Of a DNA stretch of 64,000 nucleotides, positions 10,861 to 19,974 are shown in pieces. The notes below the pieces were generated by a model. The model was given only the letters and a program-made list of their open reading frames with translations, made no database searches and had not been told where the DNA came from. The stretch's first letter is position 1, and the number at the start of each line of letters is the position of its first letter. The DNA is taken from positions 1 to 64,000 of the forward strand of contig JAVTVY010016117.1 of the NCBI GenBank assembly GCA_036873755.1, read 5' to 3'. The stretch is from Hanleya hanleyi (taxonomy: Eukaryota; Mollusca; Polyplacophora; Lepidopleurida; Hanleyidae). Both the position numbers and the translations under genes were made by a program.

Positions 10861-13257
10861 TGTACCCATGTTCTTGTGCTCGGGGGTCATGTAATAATGT
10901 ACCCATGTTCCTGTGCTCGGGGGTCATGTAATAATGTACCCATGTTCCTGTGCTCGGGGGTCATGTAATAATGTACCCATGTTCTTGTGCTCGGGGGTCA
11001 TGTAATAATGTACCCATGTTCCTGTGCTCGGGGGTCATGTAATAATGTACCCATGTTCTTGTGCTCGGGGGTCATGTAATAATGTACACATGTTCCTGTG
11101 CTCGGGGGTCATGTAATAATGTACCCATGTTCTTGTGCTCGGGGGTCATGTAATAATGTACCCATGTTCCTGTGCTCGGGGGTCATGTAGTAATGTACTC
11201 ATGTTCCTGTGCTCGGGGGTCATGTAATAATGTACCCATGTTCTTGTGCTCGGGGGTCATGTAATAATGTACCCATGTTCCTGTGCTCGGGGGTCATGTA
11301 ATAATGTACCCATGTTCCTGTGCTCGGGGGTCATGTAATAATGTACCCATGTTCCTGTGCTCGGGGGTCATGTAATAATGTACCCATGTTCTTGTGCTCG
11401 GGGGTCATGTAATAATGTACCCATGTTCTTGTGCTCGGGGATCAAGTAATAATGTACCCATGTTCCTGTGCTCTGGGGTCATGTAATAATGTACCCATGT
11501 TCTTGTGCTCGGGGGTCATGTAATAATGTACCCATGTTCCTGTGCTCGGGGGTCATGTAATAATGTACCCATGTTCCTGTGCTCGGGGGTCATGTAATGT
11601 ACCCATGTTCCTGTGCTCGGGGGTCATGTAATAATGTACCCATGTTCTTGTGCTCGGGGGTCATGTAATAATGTACCCATGTTCTTGTGCTCGGGGATCA
11701 AGTAATAATGTACCCATGTTCCTGTGCTCTGGGGTCATGTAATAATGTACCCATGTTCTTGTGCTCGGGGGTCATGTAATAATGTACCCATGTTCCTGTG
11801 CTCGGGGGTCATGTAATAATGTACCCATGTTCTTGTGCTCGGGGATCATGTAATAATGTACCCATGTTCCTGTGCTCGGGGATCATGTAATAATGTACCC
11901 ATGTTCTTGTGCTCGGGGATCAAGTAATAATGTACCCATGTTCCTGTGCTCTGGGGTCATGTAATAATGTACCCATGTTCTTGTGCTCGGGGGTCATGTA
12001 ATAATGTACCCATGTTCCTGTGCTCGGGGGTCATGTAATAATGTACCCATGTTCTTGTGCTCGGGGGTCATGTAATAATGTACCATGTTCCTGTGCTCGG
12101 GGGTCATGTAATAATGTACCCATGTTCTTGTGCTCGGGGGTCATGTAATAATGTACCCATGTTCCTGTGCTCGGGGGTCATGTAGTAATGTACTCATGTT
12201 CCTGTGCTCGGGGGTCATGTAATAATGTACCCATGTTCTTGTGCTCGGGGGTCATGTAATAATGTACCCATGTTCCTGTGCTCGGGGGTCATGTAATAAT
12301 GTACCCATGTTCCTGTGCTCGGGAGTCATGTAATAATGTACCCATGTTCCTGTGCTCGGGGGTCATGTAATAATGTACCCATGTTCTTGTGCTCGGGGGT
12401 CATGTAATAATGTACCCATGATCTTGTGCTCGGGGATCATGTAATAATGTACCCATGATCTTGTGCTCGGGGATCATGTAATAATGTACCCATGATCTTG
12501 TGCTCGGGGATCATGTAATAATGTACCCATGATCTTGTGCTCGGGGGTCATGTAATAATGTACCCATGTTCTTGTGCTCGGGGGTCATGTAATAATGTAC
12601 CCATGTTCTTGTGCTCGGGGGTCATGTAATAATGTACCCATGTTCTTGTGCTCGGGGATCATGTAATAATGTACCCATGTTCCTTTGCTCGGGGTCATGT
12701 AATAATGTACCCATGTTCTTGTGCTCGGGGGTCATGTAATAATGTACCCATGTTCTTGTGCTCGGGGGTCATGTAATAATGTACCCATGTTCTTGTGCTT
12801 GGGGGTCATGTAATAATGTACCCATGTTCCTGTGCTCGGGGGTCATGTAATAATGTACCCATGTTCCTGTGCTCGGGAGTCATGTAATAATGTACCCATG
12901 TTCCTGTGCTCGGGGGTCATGTAATAATGTACCCATGTTCTTGTGCTCGGGGGTCATGTAATAATGTACCCATGTTCTTGTGCTCGGGGATCATGTAATA
13001 ATGTACCCATGTTCCTGTGTTCGGGGGTCATGTAATAATGTACCCATGTTCTTGTGCTCGGGGGTCATGTAATAATGTACCCATGTTCTTGTGCTCGGGG
13101 ATCATGTAATAATGTACCCATGTTCCTGTGCTCAGGGGTCATGTAATAATGTACCCATGTTCCTGTGCTCGGGGATCATGTAATAATGTACCCATGTTCT
13201 TGTGCTCGGGGATCATGTAATAATGTACCCATGTTTCTGTGCTCGGGGGTCATGTAA
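10861..13257. repeat. 37-bp minisatellite, about 65 units, with higher-order structure
   Basis: The array is built from a 37-bp unit, TGTACCCATGTTCYTGTGCT followed by CGGGGRTCATGTAATAA. The main variants are C/T in TTCYTG, G/A in GGGRTC, and rarer CATGATC, TCAAGTA and CTCTGGGG types. Rare variants recur in register. The TCAAGTA type appears near 11441, 11697 and 11919. The GTAGTAATGTACTC pair appears near 11187 and again 995 bp later near 12182, followed by the same order of unit types. 995 bp equals 27 units less the two small deletions in between, so a block of about 1 kb was duplicated within the array. No open frame spans it. Confidence 0.97.
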
Positions 13258-13627
13258 TGAGGCTCAAAATGACACGAATATAATAAGCTGTAAAGTCACA
13301 GAATTTCAGCTCTCAAATATTTGTCATTCCGGAGACAGAGTAAAAAGTTGTTTTGCAGTCTATGTATCATACAGACTTCATGTACGGCTACCCTGCTCTC
13401 CACGTGAAACACTGTTAAATAGATATCATCGAAAGACATGGAAACAATCCCTGATGACCAAAGACGTAGTTGATATCTGAAAGGTCCACATATACGCATT
13501 ATCTGCTTATTCCTATTACTATTACCAGGACGTATATTGTTCTGTAGTGCATCTTAATCCATGTGTGCCCAGTCCGGTGTGCAGGTGTGTAGGTGTGCAC
13601 ATCTATGTGGTAGAGTTATTCCGTGGT

Positions 13628-14548
13628 TTATGGTACATTTAGGATATTCTGTAAGCAAGATGCCGCCATTTTCGCAGCTATTCCCGTGTAATCGACGTCA
13701 AAATATAATGACGGTTCTATCAGCTCCAGTTCCATCAGTACAATCTGCCCGTTCTTTCTCTCGACTACATCAACCCTGGCATATAGTAGACGAGACTCAA
13801 TCGTGGAGAGAACAAAATCACAGAATCCCAGCACAGTATCTGGAGGTTTACAACCGACGGTGCTTCCTCCGAAGAACTCGTGCACCCGGAAATCGCCACT
13901 AGCTGGCAATCGTCTGACCGCATGGCTAAAATGCTTGTCAAAATAGCACAATTCCCATTCCCCACACGATTCGATGTCCGTAACGTATTCTTGTATCAAA
14001 ACATCCATACTTTTAACCATGTCATTGAATTTCGATTGGAATCCATCGATTTCGTTAAGGCAAACTGCGTAAGTTTCATAAGCATCTGCTGATACACATG
14101 GTTTCACTACGATCTTTCTAAGTTCCTTTGTTGCGCAGAAGGTTTTGAGATTGAAGTCTTGACTGGAATTTTGTCGAATTACCGCTGATTGTGGAATGCA
14201 AACTCCGCGGTCTCTCAGCTCCAGGAGATAGGATTTATGCGAATTCCACAAGACAATATCAGGCGGATTAAGCAAGCGGACACCAAGAGTTTGAAGCCGT
14301 TTTACCCAATTCTGGAACTCTTCTAGTCTGAACTGGTAATCGCAGGTTGTACGTAATACGACTGCGTCGTATTGTGACCAATCAACGCTGACATTGTCCC
14401 ACGGACAAGCCGTTACAGAGTATCCCTTGTCTTCCAGTGCATTGGACCACATGTCATCTCTATTGAACTGTAACGTTGAGATTGTTGGCTTCTCGCGATA
14501 TGTCGCAAACACGATCTTTCCCAGTTTAGTAGTGGCACCATCTTCCAT
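13628..14548 (-). CDS. ATP-grasp domain protein (RimK/glutathione-synthetase-like)
   Basis: This 306-residue single-exon frame resembles the ATP-grasp proteins related to prokaryotic glutathione synthetase and RimK, which couple ATP hydrolysis to carboxylate-amine ligation. The substrate cannot be read from the sequence. The N-terminal part carries PWDNVSVDWSQYDAVVLR and TCDYQ (about residues 49-72), typical of the pre-ATP-grasp domain. KIVVKPCVSADAY (about 145-157) fits the ATP-binding lysine strand. GEWELCYF, SHAVRRLPASGDFRVHE and a late LMELELIEPSLYF (about 272-284) fit the metal-binding Glu/Asn-type end of the fold. The length fits a complete protein. Immediately before the ATG the minus strand reads TTTTTATCTACAG, a plausible 3-prime splice site, so an upstream exon may exist. 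It is probably functional. The bacterial-like sequence raises old horizontal transfer as a possibility. Confidence 0.8.
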   Translation of the reverse strand: MEDGATTKLGKIVFATYREKPTISTLQFNRDDMWSNALEDKGYSVTACPWDNVSVDWSQYDAVVLRTTCDYQFRLEEFQNWVKRLQTLGVRLLNPPDIVLWNSHKSYLLELRDRGVCIPQSAVIRQNSSQDFNLKTFCATKELRKIVVKPCVSADAYETYAVCLNEIDGFQSKFNDMVKSMDVLIQEYVTDIESCGEWELCYFDKHFSHAVRRLPASGDFRVHEFFGGSTVGCKPPDTVLGFCDFVLSTIESRLLYARVDVVERKNGQIVLMELELIEPSLYFDVDYTGIAAKMAASCLQNILNVP

Positions 14549-14871
14549 CTGTAGATAAAAATCAGAGAATATTGATGTTAGTTATTCTATTTGCAGCTAA
14601 GTCCCCCGTATATGCAGCCCTAATTATGGGTTATATACGAAAAAGTTAAATAAACATATGGAGGAAACTTTGGCTCTGAATTGTAGAAAAGAAATATAGA
14701 AAAGATATCTTGGTGTTTCTGTCATTTTCTGGCCCTTTGCAACGAACCTGTCGAGTCCTTTCTTGCACTTCTAAATTATTTGCATATTGTGTTTGCTAAG
14801 AAGCAAATCATTTTCACATATTCTTGTTATCAAAACAGGGATCTCTATCAGTAATAATATATATATAGTAA

Positions 14872-15110
14872 AACCCACGGATACTTGTTGTCTACGTTAT
14901 TGACCGTGCGAACTGCGGAAAACAATATATTGGGCAAATTATTGATTTAAGTTCTAGATTAGCAGTACACAGACAGCAGATTAATGTCATTGCGTCGGCT
15001 TTACAATTAACCCCTTATTTGAGGTGTTTCCTTTTTACAAAGTTTATGAGAATGATCAGGCTATGAGATGTTGAAATCCGATCTTTTTTTATAAAATGTG
15101 CCCCCAACTC
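14872..15110 (+). pseudogene. Penelope-like GIY-YIG endonuclease remnant
   Basis: The frame reads VVYVIDRANCGKQYIGQ, then RLAVHRQQIN and, after a stop at 15064, a stretch containing EIRSFFIKCAPN. This is the pattern of the GIY-YIG nuclease at the C-terminus of many Penelope-like retroelements: a VYVI-C-CGKQYIGQT start, a VHRQQI helix, and a final E-x-x-FI-x-x-x-P-x-x-N. No reverse transcriptase is attached, so only the 3-prime tail of an element survives. The complete Penelope frame at 61514 has no such domain, so this is a different lineage. Confidence 0.75.
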
Positions 15111-15451
15111 GATGGTAGCCACATGCCTCAAGCATAGTACAAGTATTATAGGATATCGCTTGTATAGTCTTAATTATGTATACAAGATTATGGACCAGTT
15201 TAGCACGTTTTAACTTGTGACACCATGGATGTCTTGTGTAATGACAATGTGTACACTATACAATATACATGTATAAACCATGCAATTACACTATTCCTTG
15301 CAAAAACAGAAAGTTTGAGTGATTGATAGAGTGAGTGTGAGTTAACGTCGTTTTTTCCATTTTTCCCCCCAGTCATATCACGACGGTGCCTACATGTGCC
15401 ACAACACGACAGTGTTCACAGTTCCTATCATCCTGGACACTGATCAGCCCA

Positions 15452-15532
15452 GCAAGTAAAGCACCCGGTCACCCATCCAAGTATTGACCGAACTCAACGT
15501 TGCTTAATTTCGATGATCGGACGAGGACCGGT
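15452..15532 (-). pseudogene. 5S rRNA-like sequence, 3-prime part, split by element 1
   Basis: Read on the minus strand from the element edge, this gives ACCGGTCCTCGTCCGATCAT, then a stretch containing AAATTAAGCAACGTTGAG, then TACTTGGATGGGTGACC. This is the conserved middle of animal 5S rRNA, including the internal promoter region. The normal bases between GGGTGACC and the CGGGTGCT end are missing, so it is a pseudogene or the head of a 5S-derived SINE rather than a working gene. Its 5-prime part lies 15 kb away at 30805-30838, across the inserted element. Confidence 0.8.
15527..15532. other. Target-site duplication ACCGGT, left (element 1)
   Basis: ACCGGT here is repeated at 30805-30810, directly outside inverted ends that begin AGTAGTAG. 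Polintons characteristically make 6-bp duplications and begin with AG. ACCGGT is palindromic, so by itself it could also count as part of the inverted repeat. The 5S sequence reconstituted around it favours a target duplication. Confidence 0.85.
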
Positions 15533-15811
15533 AGTAGTAGTGAGAAGGGGGCGCCACCAGCTCAAGACACCAAAAACTACCTCCAACACAGAAGAGTTCC
15601 AATCTAGGGGGAGGTAACTCTGGGTCACTATAGTTCCGGCAAAGGGCCCCTGGGCATGTATTCTTTCGCGGTGGTGCGGTCTGGCGGTAATGCGGTCGCG
15701 GAAGAAAGCTTCCGCGGAGAAAAAGTAGTCCCCAAACTTCAAATACGCTGCATGGTCCGATTGGGTCGAGTGAGGTATCAAAGTGAAGCATTCATGAAGG
15801 GGCATCCAGTC

Positions 15812-16180
15812 ATGGGTGGGTGCATGTAAAATTAGGATTTTTTCCCCAAAATATAAAAAGCGGAACACGGACTTTACCCCTAAAATAGGGGAAAACCCCT
15901 ATCAACCCTAGACAAAAGGGCTAATATCGGTCCTCGGGCTTATTGGGGCCTGCCAATCAAGCCAATGGGGTGGGTGCGTGTAAAATTAGGATTTTTTCCC
16001 GAAAATATAAAAAGCGGAACACGGACTTTACCCCTAAAATAGGGGAAAACCCCTATCACCTCTAGCCAAAAGGGCTGATATCGGTCCCCGGGCTTATCGG
16101 GGCCTGCCTATCAAGTCAATGGGGTGGGTGCATGTGAAGTTAGGATTTTTTTTCCGAAAATATAAAAAGCGGAACTCGGA
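15812..16180. repeat. 150-bp subrepeats in the element 1 left terminus
   Basis: A unit of about 150 bp recurs two to three times. It begins GTGGGTGCATGTAAAATTAG, continues through AAAAGCGGAACACGGACTTT and ends GGGGCCTGCCWATCAAGYCA. The right terminus holds the same family at about 30000-30480, with one more unit. The copy number therefore differs between the two ends of one element. Confidence 0.85.
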
Positions 16181-16289
16181 CTTTACACCTACAATAGGGG
16201 TCTGTATTATACAATGTAGGGAAAATGCCTGTATGGGGTATAGGGATGGTTATTTTTTTTCGTGGGCTTTACTATGGGTTGTGGGGTCT

Positions 16290-16870
16290 CGTTTTCCTCG
16301 TCTCAGAAAGAAAATCACGATGGGAGGGGTCCCGGAGCGAAGCGGTGAAATTTTGGGAAAAAGTCACCGAGGTCTGTATATAGGCCTATAGGCTGGCTGT
16401 GAGGGGTATAGGTCCAACCTGGGAAATTCACACACGTTCATTGTGATATGGGTTGTTTGGTCTTGTTTTTCATGTCTCGTCATTTAGAACACGATGGGAA
16501 GGGTCCCGGAGCGAAACGGTGAAATTTTTGGAAAAGTACCATATAGCCCATATAGCTCCATACTGGCTATGGGGATATAGGTTCAACCTGGGAAATTCAC
16601 ACACGTCCATTGTGATATGGGTTGTGGGGTCTTGTTTTTCTCGTCTCGTCATTTAGAACACGATGGGAAGGGTCGCGGAGCGAAACGGTGAATTTTTTGG
16701 AAAAGTACCATATAGCTTCATACTGGCTATGGGAGGGATAGGTCCAACCCGGGGAATTCACACACGTTCATTGTGGTATGGGTTGTGGGTCTTGTTTTTC
16801 TCGTCTCGTCATTTAAAACACGATGGGAAGGGTCTCGGAGCGAAACGGTGAAATTTTTGGAAAAAGTTCA
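16290..16870. repeat. 175-bp subrepeats in the element 1 left terminus
   Basis: About four units of roughly 175 bp share CACGATGGGAAGGGTC, CGGAGCGAAACGGTGAAATT, a CCATATAGC(CC) stretch, and GGTTGTGGGGTCTTGTTTTT. The right terminus carries the mirrored family at about 29440-29850. Element 2 termini contain a diverged version around CGAAACGGTGAAATTTTTG. Confidence 0.85.
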
Positions 16871-17200
16871 CCGACGTTACTTCCGGGTTTCACTAAAACG
16901 ATCTTCGAACACAGAAGAGTTCCAATGTTCCCCTTAGACGTAAGACCCGACCCGGCCTCGCAGCGCGCGCGGGTTATCCGGCCGCAGCGCGCGCGCGGGT
17001 TATCCGGAAGTGCGCGGCATCACCGGAAGTGCGCGGATGAATGTCGGGTCAAAAGGTCAAAGGTCACATCCAGGTCAAAATGTCAAAGGTCTCCCTTTCG
17101 GCAAGGTTCGGCAACAATGTTGCGGCATCGATATACAGAGCTTGAACCCCAAAAAGGGGATTGTAAATTAACCTGGGAAGGATGGGCAGTTCTATTTGGA

Positions 17201-17252
17201 CCAATCAGCGGTCGAGAAAAAGAGCCAATGAGCGATCGATAAAAGAACCAAT
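17201..17252 (+). promoter_or_regulatory. Three CCAAT boxes at about 24-bp spacing
   Basis: CCAAT occurs at 17201, 17225 and 17248, 24 and 23 bp apart. Element 2 carries the same cluster inverted (ATTGG at 46210, 46233 and 46257, spacing 23 and 24) inside its right terminus. Regular CCAAT arrays are typical NF-Y targets. I infer an enhancer or promoter element for the leftmost transcripts. Further CCAAT boxes such as that at 18354 precede later genes. Confidence 0.6.
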
Positions 17253-17598
17253 GGACGGGTACTAGAATTTCGCTCACGGCTGCGCCTACATCCGGGTACT
17301 AGGATGCTTTCGCCTACGCCCGCGCCTACATCCGGGTACTTCTATGTAGGTGTATAAAAGTGGGAATATTTAGGGCATTGCTGCATTCATTGGCCTATTT
17401 ATCCTCATTTTGTGCTTAAGCTTTGACTAGTGAAATCTCATGTTCAATGAAATCCTATACAAAATAACATTACACTACCGAACAATCACGGACTTTCACG
17501 AAGGGCCGTCACAGGGCGTAGTAGAAAAAAGCGCATTTCTAATCTTATTGACCTTATGGCGCAAGCGAGTATAACAAGTGCCCATGACTCACACGGTG

Positions 17599-17630
17599 TA
17601 TAAAACCCTACCCAACAGGTACACTATAAA
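17599..17630 (+). promoter_or_regulatory. TATA boxes of the first element 1 gene
   Basis: TATAAAA at 17599 and TATAAA at 17625 lie 68 and 42 bp before the ATG at 17667. The nearer box matches the 42-58 bp spacing seen before the other left-half genes and is the likely one in use. Confidence 0.65.
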
Positions 17631-17666
17631 GCCACCTCTCTAACCGTTCGCTTTTCATTCTCCACC

Positions 17667-18341
17667 ATGGCAGCGAGCGGAACAGAGCTTGCGTTATTCC
17701 AACTGACGTCCGACGTCTACCTCATCGTCAATGACGATCACCTGGAGCTGGTCCAAGACGCACCGCAGAAGGTGAAGATTTTGTTATCGATATCAGGCTG
17801 GACTCTATTGACACGATTGTTACAAGGAAAAGAGCCCGAAAGGGATTTCATACACGTGGAAGTCGGTGTGCACATACGCACTGCTGGAGAGGATTCCCTT
17901 TTTCCCCGGTTGGAACAGTCTGGGGGTACCTATATCACACTCTGTCCACCCTTATGGATGGCACTGAAAGATGTACTCGCCGAGGTGGATGACATACTAC
18001 ACCCCGAGGTGAAAGAAGGGACTGTGGCTACCCGGAGGCTTACACCCTGGCTGCACCCCAAACGAGTGGACCTCATCGATAGCGGACTTAGGTGTTGGTG
18101 TACGCCTGAACCCAAAGCGCACGTCTCTTTGTCACCGGAAGGATGGACTACCTTGAAACGGATGTTGTTGGGTGACCTGCACGGTGATAGCATTCACCTG
18201 TGTGACGACGTCTATATTTTCTGCGGTCCCTTTTTCGCCCGACTCCTCTGTCTGAACGACGGTGGTTTTACCCTGGACCCCGATCTATGGACGGCTTTGG
18301 AACAAGTAGTCCCCATTGTCGATAAGGTACTATCTCTATAG
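17667..18341 (+). CDS. Tandem PC4-like DNA-binding protein (224 aa)
   Basis: The protein contains two copies of a unit of about 100 residues. Each unit has two halves that both end in a strand-helix signature. The first half ends like VSLSPEGWTTLKRMLLG (about 152-168); the second has IHLCDDVYIFCGPFFARL followed by GFTLDPDLWTALEQVVPIVD (about 174-218). The xFTLxPxxWxxLxxxxxxVDxxL end resembles the C-terminal strand and helix of PC4/SUB1, a single-stranded-DNA-binding coactivator that works as a dimer. By inference each unit is a single-chain PC4-like dimer, so this protein would hold two. Element 2 lacks this gene. The function, for example replication, packaging or transcription, is not shown by the sequence. 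Confidence 0.65.
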   Translation: MAASGTELALFQLTSDVYLIVNDDHLELVQDAPQKVKILLSISGWTLLTRLLQGKEPERDFIHVEVGVHIRTAGEDSLFPRLEQSGGTYITLCPPLWMALKDVLAEVDDILHPEVKEGTVATRRLTPWLHPKRVDLIDSGLRCWCTPEPKAHVSLSPEGWTTLKRMLLGDLHGDSIHLCDDVYIFCGPFFARLLCLNDGGFTLDPDLWTALEQVVPIVDKVLSL

Positions 18342-18423
18342 GAGCCACATAACCAATCAGAATAGTACGTATCACGGACTACACCCGTAGAGCTACGTCT
18401 AGGCGCGCATGTGTGACATGGTC

Positions 18424-18430
18424 TATAAAA
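18424..18430 (+). promoter_or_regulatory. TATA box of the 108-aa gene
   Basis: TATAAAA sits 53 bp before the ATG at 18477. Element 2 has the same box at 38560 with the same 53-bp spacing to its homologous gene. Confidence 0.75.
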
Positions 18431-18476
18431 CACGTCCCTCTGGATCCCACACCTTCATTTCTACGGTTGCAGAGCC

Positions 18477-18803
18477 ATGACGGACATCCAGCCCTATGCG
18501 ACTCGCATTTTACAGCATGCCACCGTGGTTAATTCACTCACGGGTTACCGAGCAGTGGTTCGGTCCATGTTTGCAGATGGCGACGACAACGAGGGGCGAC
18601 GCCAGATCCTGAAAGAGTTCACAGAAGCGGTCCTCGACAGAGTGCACTCGATGGAGAGGTGTGCCATCACTCACCACTACTGGACTATGCCAGCCATCCT
18701 TGATGCTCGGGCTATGGACCACGTGCGCTCACGCCGGAACCAGCGACGGCTGGTTGGGCTCACAATAGTCTGTGCCCTATTGACCCTGGCGCTGTGGCAT
18801 TGA
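18477..18803 (+). CDS. Tail-anchored small protein (108 aa)
   Basis: This is a short protein with a mixed helical N-terminal region, a basic patch (RSRRNQRR, about residues 84-91) and a C-terminal hydrophobic segment, LVGLTIVCALLTLALWH, running to the last residue. That layout is a tail anchor: the basic patch should stay in the cytosol and the last 17 residues in a membrane. Element 2 keeps a full-length homologue at 38613-38939 with scattered substitutions and no breaks, which suggests a real gene. No family is recognised. Related animal viruses sometimes encode tail-anchored apoptosis regulators, but I see no BH-type motif, so that remains speculation. Confidence 0.75.
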   Translation: MTDIQPYATRILQHATVVNSLTGYRAVVRSMFADGDDNEGRRQILKEFTEAVLDRVHSMERCAITHHYWTMPAILDARAMDHVRSRRNQRRLVGLTIVCALLTLALWH

Positions 18804-18817
18804 CAGTGGGACCTGAC

Positions 18818-18825
18818 TATAAATA
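18818..18825 (+). promoter_or_regulatory. TATA box of the second PC4-like gene
   Basis: TATAAATA lies 58 bp before the ATG at 18876 and only 25 bp before the in-frame ATG at 18843. Transcription should start about 30 bp after the box, so the ATG at 18876 is preferred. In element 2 the same position has been changed to CAATAAAG. Confidence 0.7.
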
Positions 18826-18875
18826 CGAGGGTCAGGTAGAGTGTGTGTCATTCACCGTTCGTCATTGGGTCAACC

Positions 18876-19421
18876 ATGTCACCTGTTCTACGAGCCATCC
18901 TTCCCCTTACACCCCGGGTGGGGTTACACGTCTATGAAGATAAAGTCACCCTCGTGAAAGACAGTGGAGATGTTTGCTGGTCGCGCGCTGAGACCGTATC
19001 GAATACGGTTATGCTACACTGTGACGGCTGGACCAAATTTAAACGGGTGTTGAGCAGTGAGCTCGACGGAAACCTCATCCACATAGACAATACCATCTAC
19101 GTACACCTTGGACCCTTCTTCCCACGCCTGGGCAGTTACCAAGACCCTACGCGAGGCTTCACCCTAGACCCCGATCTGTGGACAGCCTTCGAGAAAGTGG
19201 TGCCTATTGTGGACCAGCTGTTTACACCGGACGAGCGGTCAGTTGTTCAGTTGGAGTGGGCTCGTGCCCTTAGTGAAGAGGCGGCAGAACCCAATGAACA
19301 AATTACCAAACCTACCAATGAAGCGGAGGCAGACGATGATGCCATTGATTATCCGACTAGACTCAGTCAGCCCAGTGATATGACCACCCGATCCTTTGAT
19401 CTCACGGGGTTCTCCCTATAA
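18876..19421 (+). CDS. PC4-like protein with acidic tail (181 aa)
   Basis: One PC4-like unit: an N-terminal strand region (VGLHVYEDKVTLV), a first-half helix (GWTKFKRVLSSEL), the IHIDNTIYVHLGPFFPRL strands and the GFTLDPDLWTAFEKVVPIVD signature. It is followed by an acidic, probably disordered tail. The start at 18876 is chosen from the TATA spacing. The stop TAA is embedded in the next gene's TATAAATA. In element 2 the homologue ends ten codons earlier at a TGA, so this C-terminal extension may come from stop loss. The role is inferred as binding single-stranded nucleic acid. Confidence 0.7.
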   Translation: MSPVLRAILPLTPRVGLHVYEDKVTLVKDSGDVCWSRAETVSNTVMLHCDGWTKFKRVLSSELDGNLIHIDNTIYVHLGPFFPRLGSYQDPTRGFTLDPDLWTAFEKVVPIVDQLFTPDERSVVQLEWARALSEEAAEPNEQITKPTNEAEADDDAIDYPTRLSQPSDMTTRSFDLTGFSL

Positions 19422-19424
19422 ATA
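19417..19424 (+). promoter_or_regulatory. TATA box of the third PC4-like gene (first duplicate)
   Basis: TATAAATA is 47 bp before the ATG at 19464. It contains the stop codon of the preceding gene (CTA TAA). Confidence 0.75.
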
Positions 19425-19463
19425 CGAGTGACAGTCAAATCTTGTACCATTCACGTACTGACC

Positions 19464-19910
19464 ATGAGGGAGCATATAATACGGCCGTATCTCAGCTTGA
19501 CCCCCGAAGTCTTCCTGCACGTTTATGCGGATAAGGTCGATATCATGGAGGAGGTGGGAGACATCTGTGATGCGGACCCTACACAACCGTGCCCGGCTCA
19601 CATTCGTCTGTCCCAAAAGGGCTGGACCAAATTCAAACGGGTGTTGTCTGGTGAACTGGACGGCGACCTCATCCACTTGTGTCACGATGTGTACATCCGA
19701 CGCGGCCCCTTCTTTGCTCAATTGGCTCGGCTATATGGGGGTACAGTCCATTTTACCCTTCACCCTGATCTATGGTCTGCATTGGAAGATGCCGTGGCAG
19801 ATGTGGATCAAGAGCTTACGGAGGAAGATCGGTCATCAGACGAGTTGGACTGGTCATTTACCATAGACAATGTGCTGGCAGAAGCCAACGAAGAAAACCC
19901 GATCCTTTGA
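19464..19910 (+). CDS. PC4-like protein, first duplicate (148 aa)
   Basis: A single PC4-like unit with VFLHVYADKVDIMEE, HIRLSQKGWTKFKRVLSGEL, IHLCHDVYIRRGPFFAQL and HFTLHPDLWSALEDAVADVD in order, then a short acidic tail. Its last residues are NPIL, written by sequence from upstream of the second duplicate, so the true C-terminus is lost. The body is almost identical to the 19975 gene. It probably still folds. It may be a free extra copy or a duplicate beginning to decay. Confidence 0.7.
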   Translation: MREHIIRPYLSLTPEVFLHVYADKVDIMEEVGDICDADPTQPCPAHIRLSQKGWTKFKRVLSGELDGDLIHLCHDVYIRRGPFFAQLARLYGGTVHFTLHPDLWSALEDAVADVDQELTEEDRSSDELDWSFTIDNVLAEANEENPIL

Positions 19911-19927
19911 TCTCACGGGGTTCTCCC

Positions 19928-19935
19928 TATAAATA
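19928..19935 (+). promoter_or_regulatory. TATA box of the third PC4-like gene (second duplicate)
   Basis: TATAAATA is 47 bp before the ATG at 19975, exactly as in the first duplicate and in element 2 (39535 to 39582). Confidence 0.75.
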
Positions 19936-19974
19936 CGAGAGACAGTCAAATCTTGTACCATTCACGTACTGACC

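Larger units (their letters stand above)
15533..17007 (+). repeat. Element 1 left terminal inverted repeat
   Basis: This region is the reverse complement of 29292-30804. It starts AGTAGTAGTGAGAAG, and the match runs inward to a GCGCGC-rich block ending GGGTTATCCGG. The right copy carries an extra segment of about 55 bp near its outer end (around 30735-30790) that is missing here. Most of the length is made of internal tandem repeats. The small frames seen in it are by-products of those repeats, mirrored in the opposite repeat, and not genes. Confidence 0.92.

Noticed and set aside
10861..13257. CRISPR-like array of short direct repeats
   Set aside because: Units are contiguous without unique spacers, vary at a few positions and sit in animal DNA; it is a minisatellite.
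13202..13480. 92-codon frame at the edge of the minisatellite
   Set aside because: It begins inside the repeat array and lacks any motif.
13628..14548. Bacterial contamination as source of the ATP-grasp gene
   Set aside because: Flanking sequence is eukaryotic repeat DNA and a splice-acceptor-like sequence abuts the ATG.
16119..17242. Plus-strand frames in the left terminus of element 1
   Set aside because: They repeat the same peptide because the DNA is tandemly repeated, and reappear mirrored in the right terminus.
18843..18875. Upstream ATG for the second PC4-like gene
   Set aside because: It lies only 25 bp after the TATA box, at or before the expected transcription start; the ATG at 18876 has the spacing of its neighbours.
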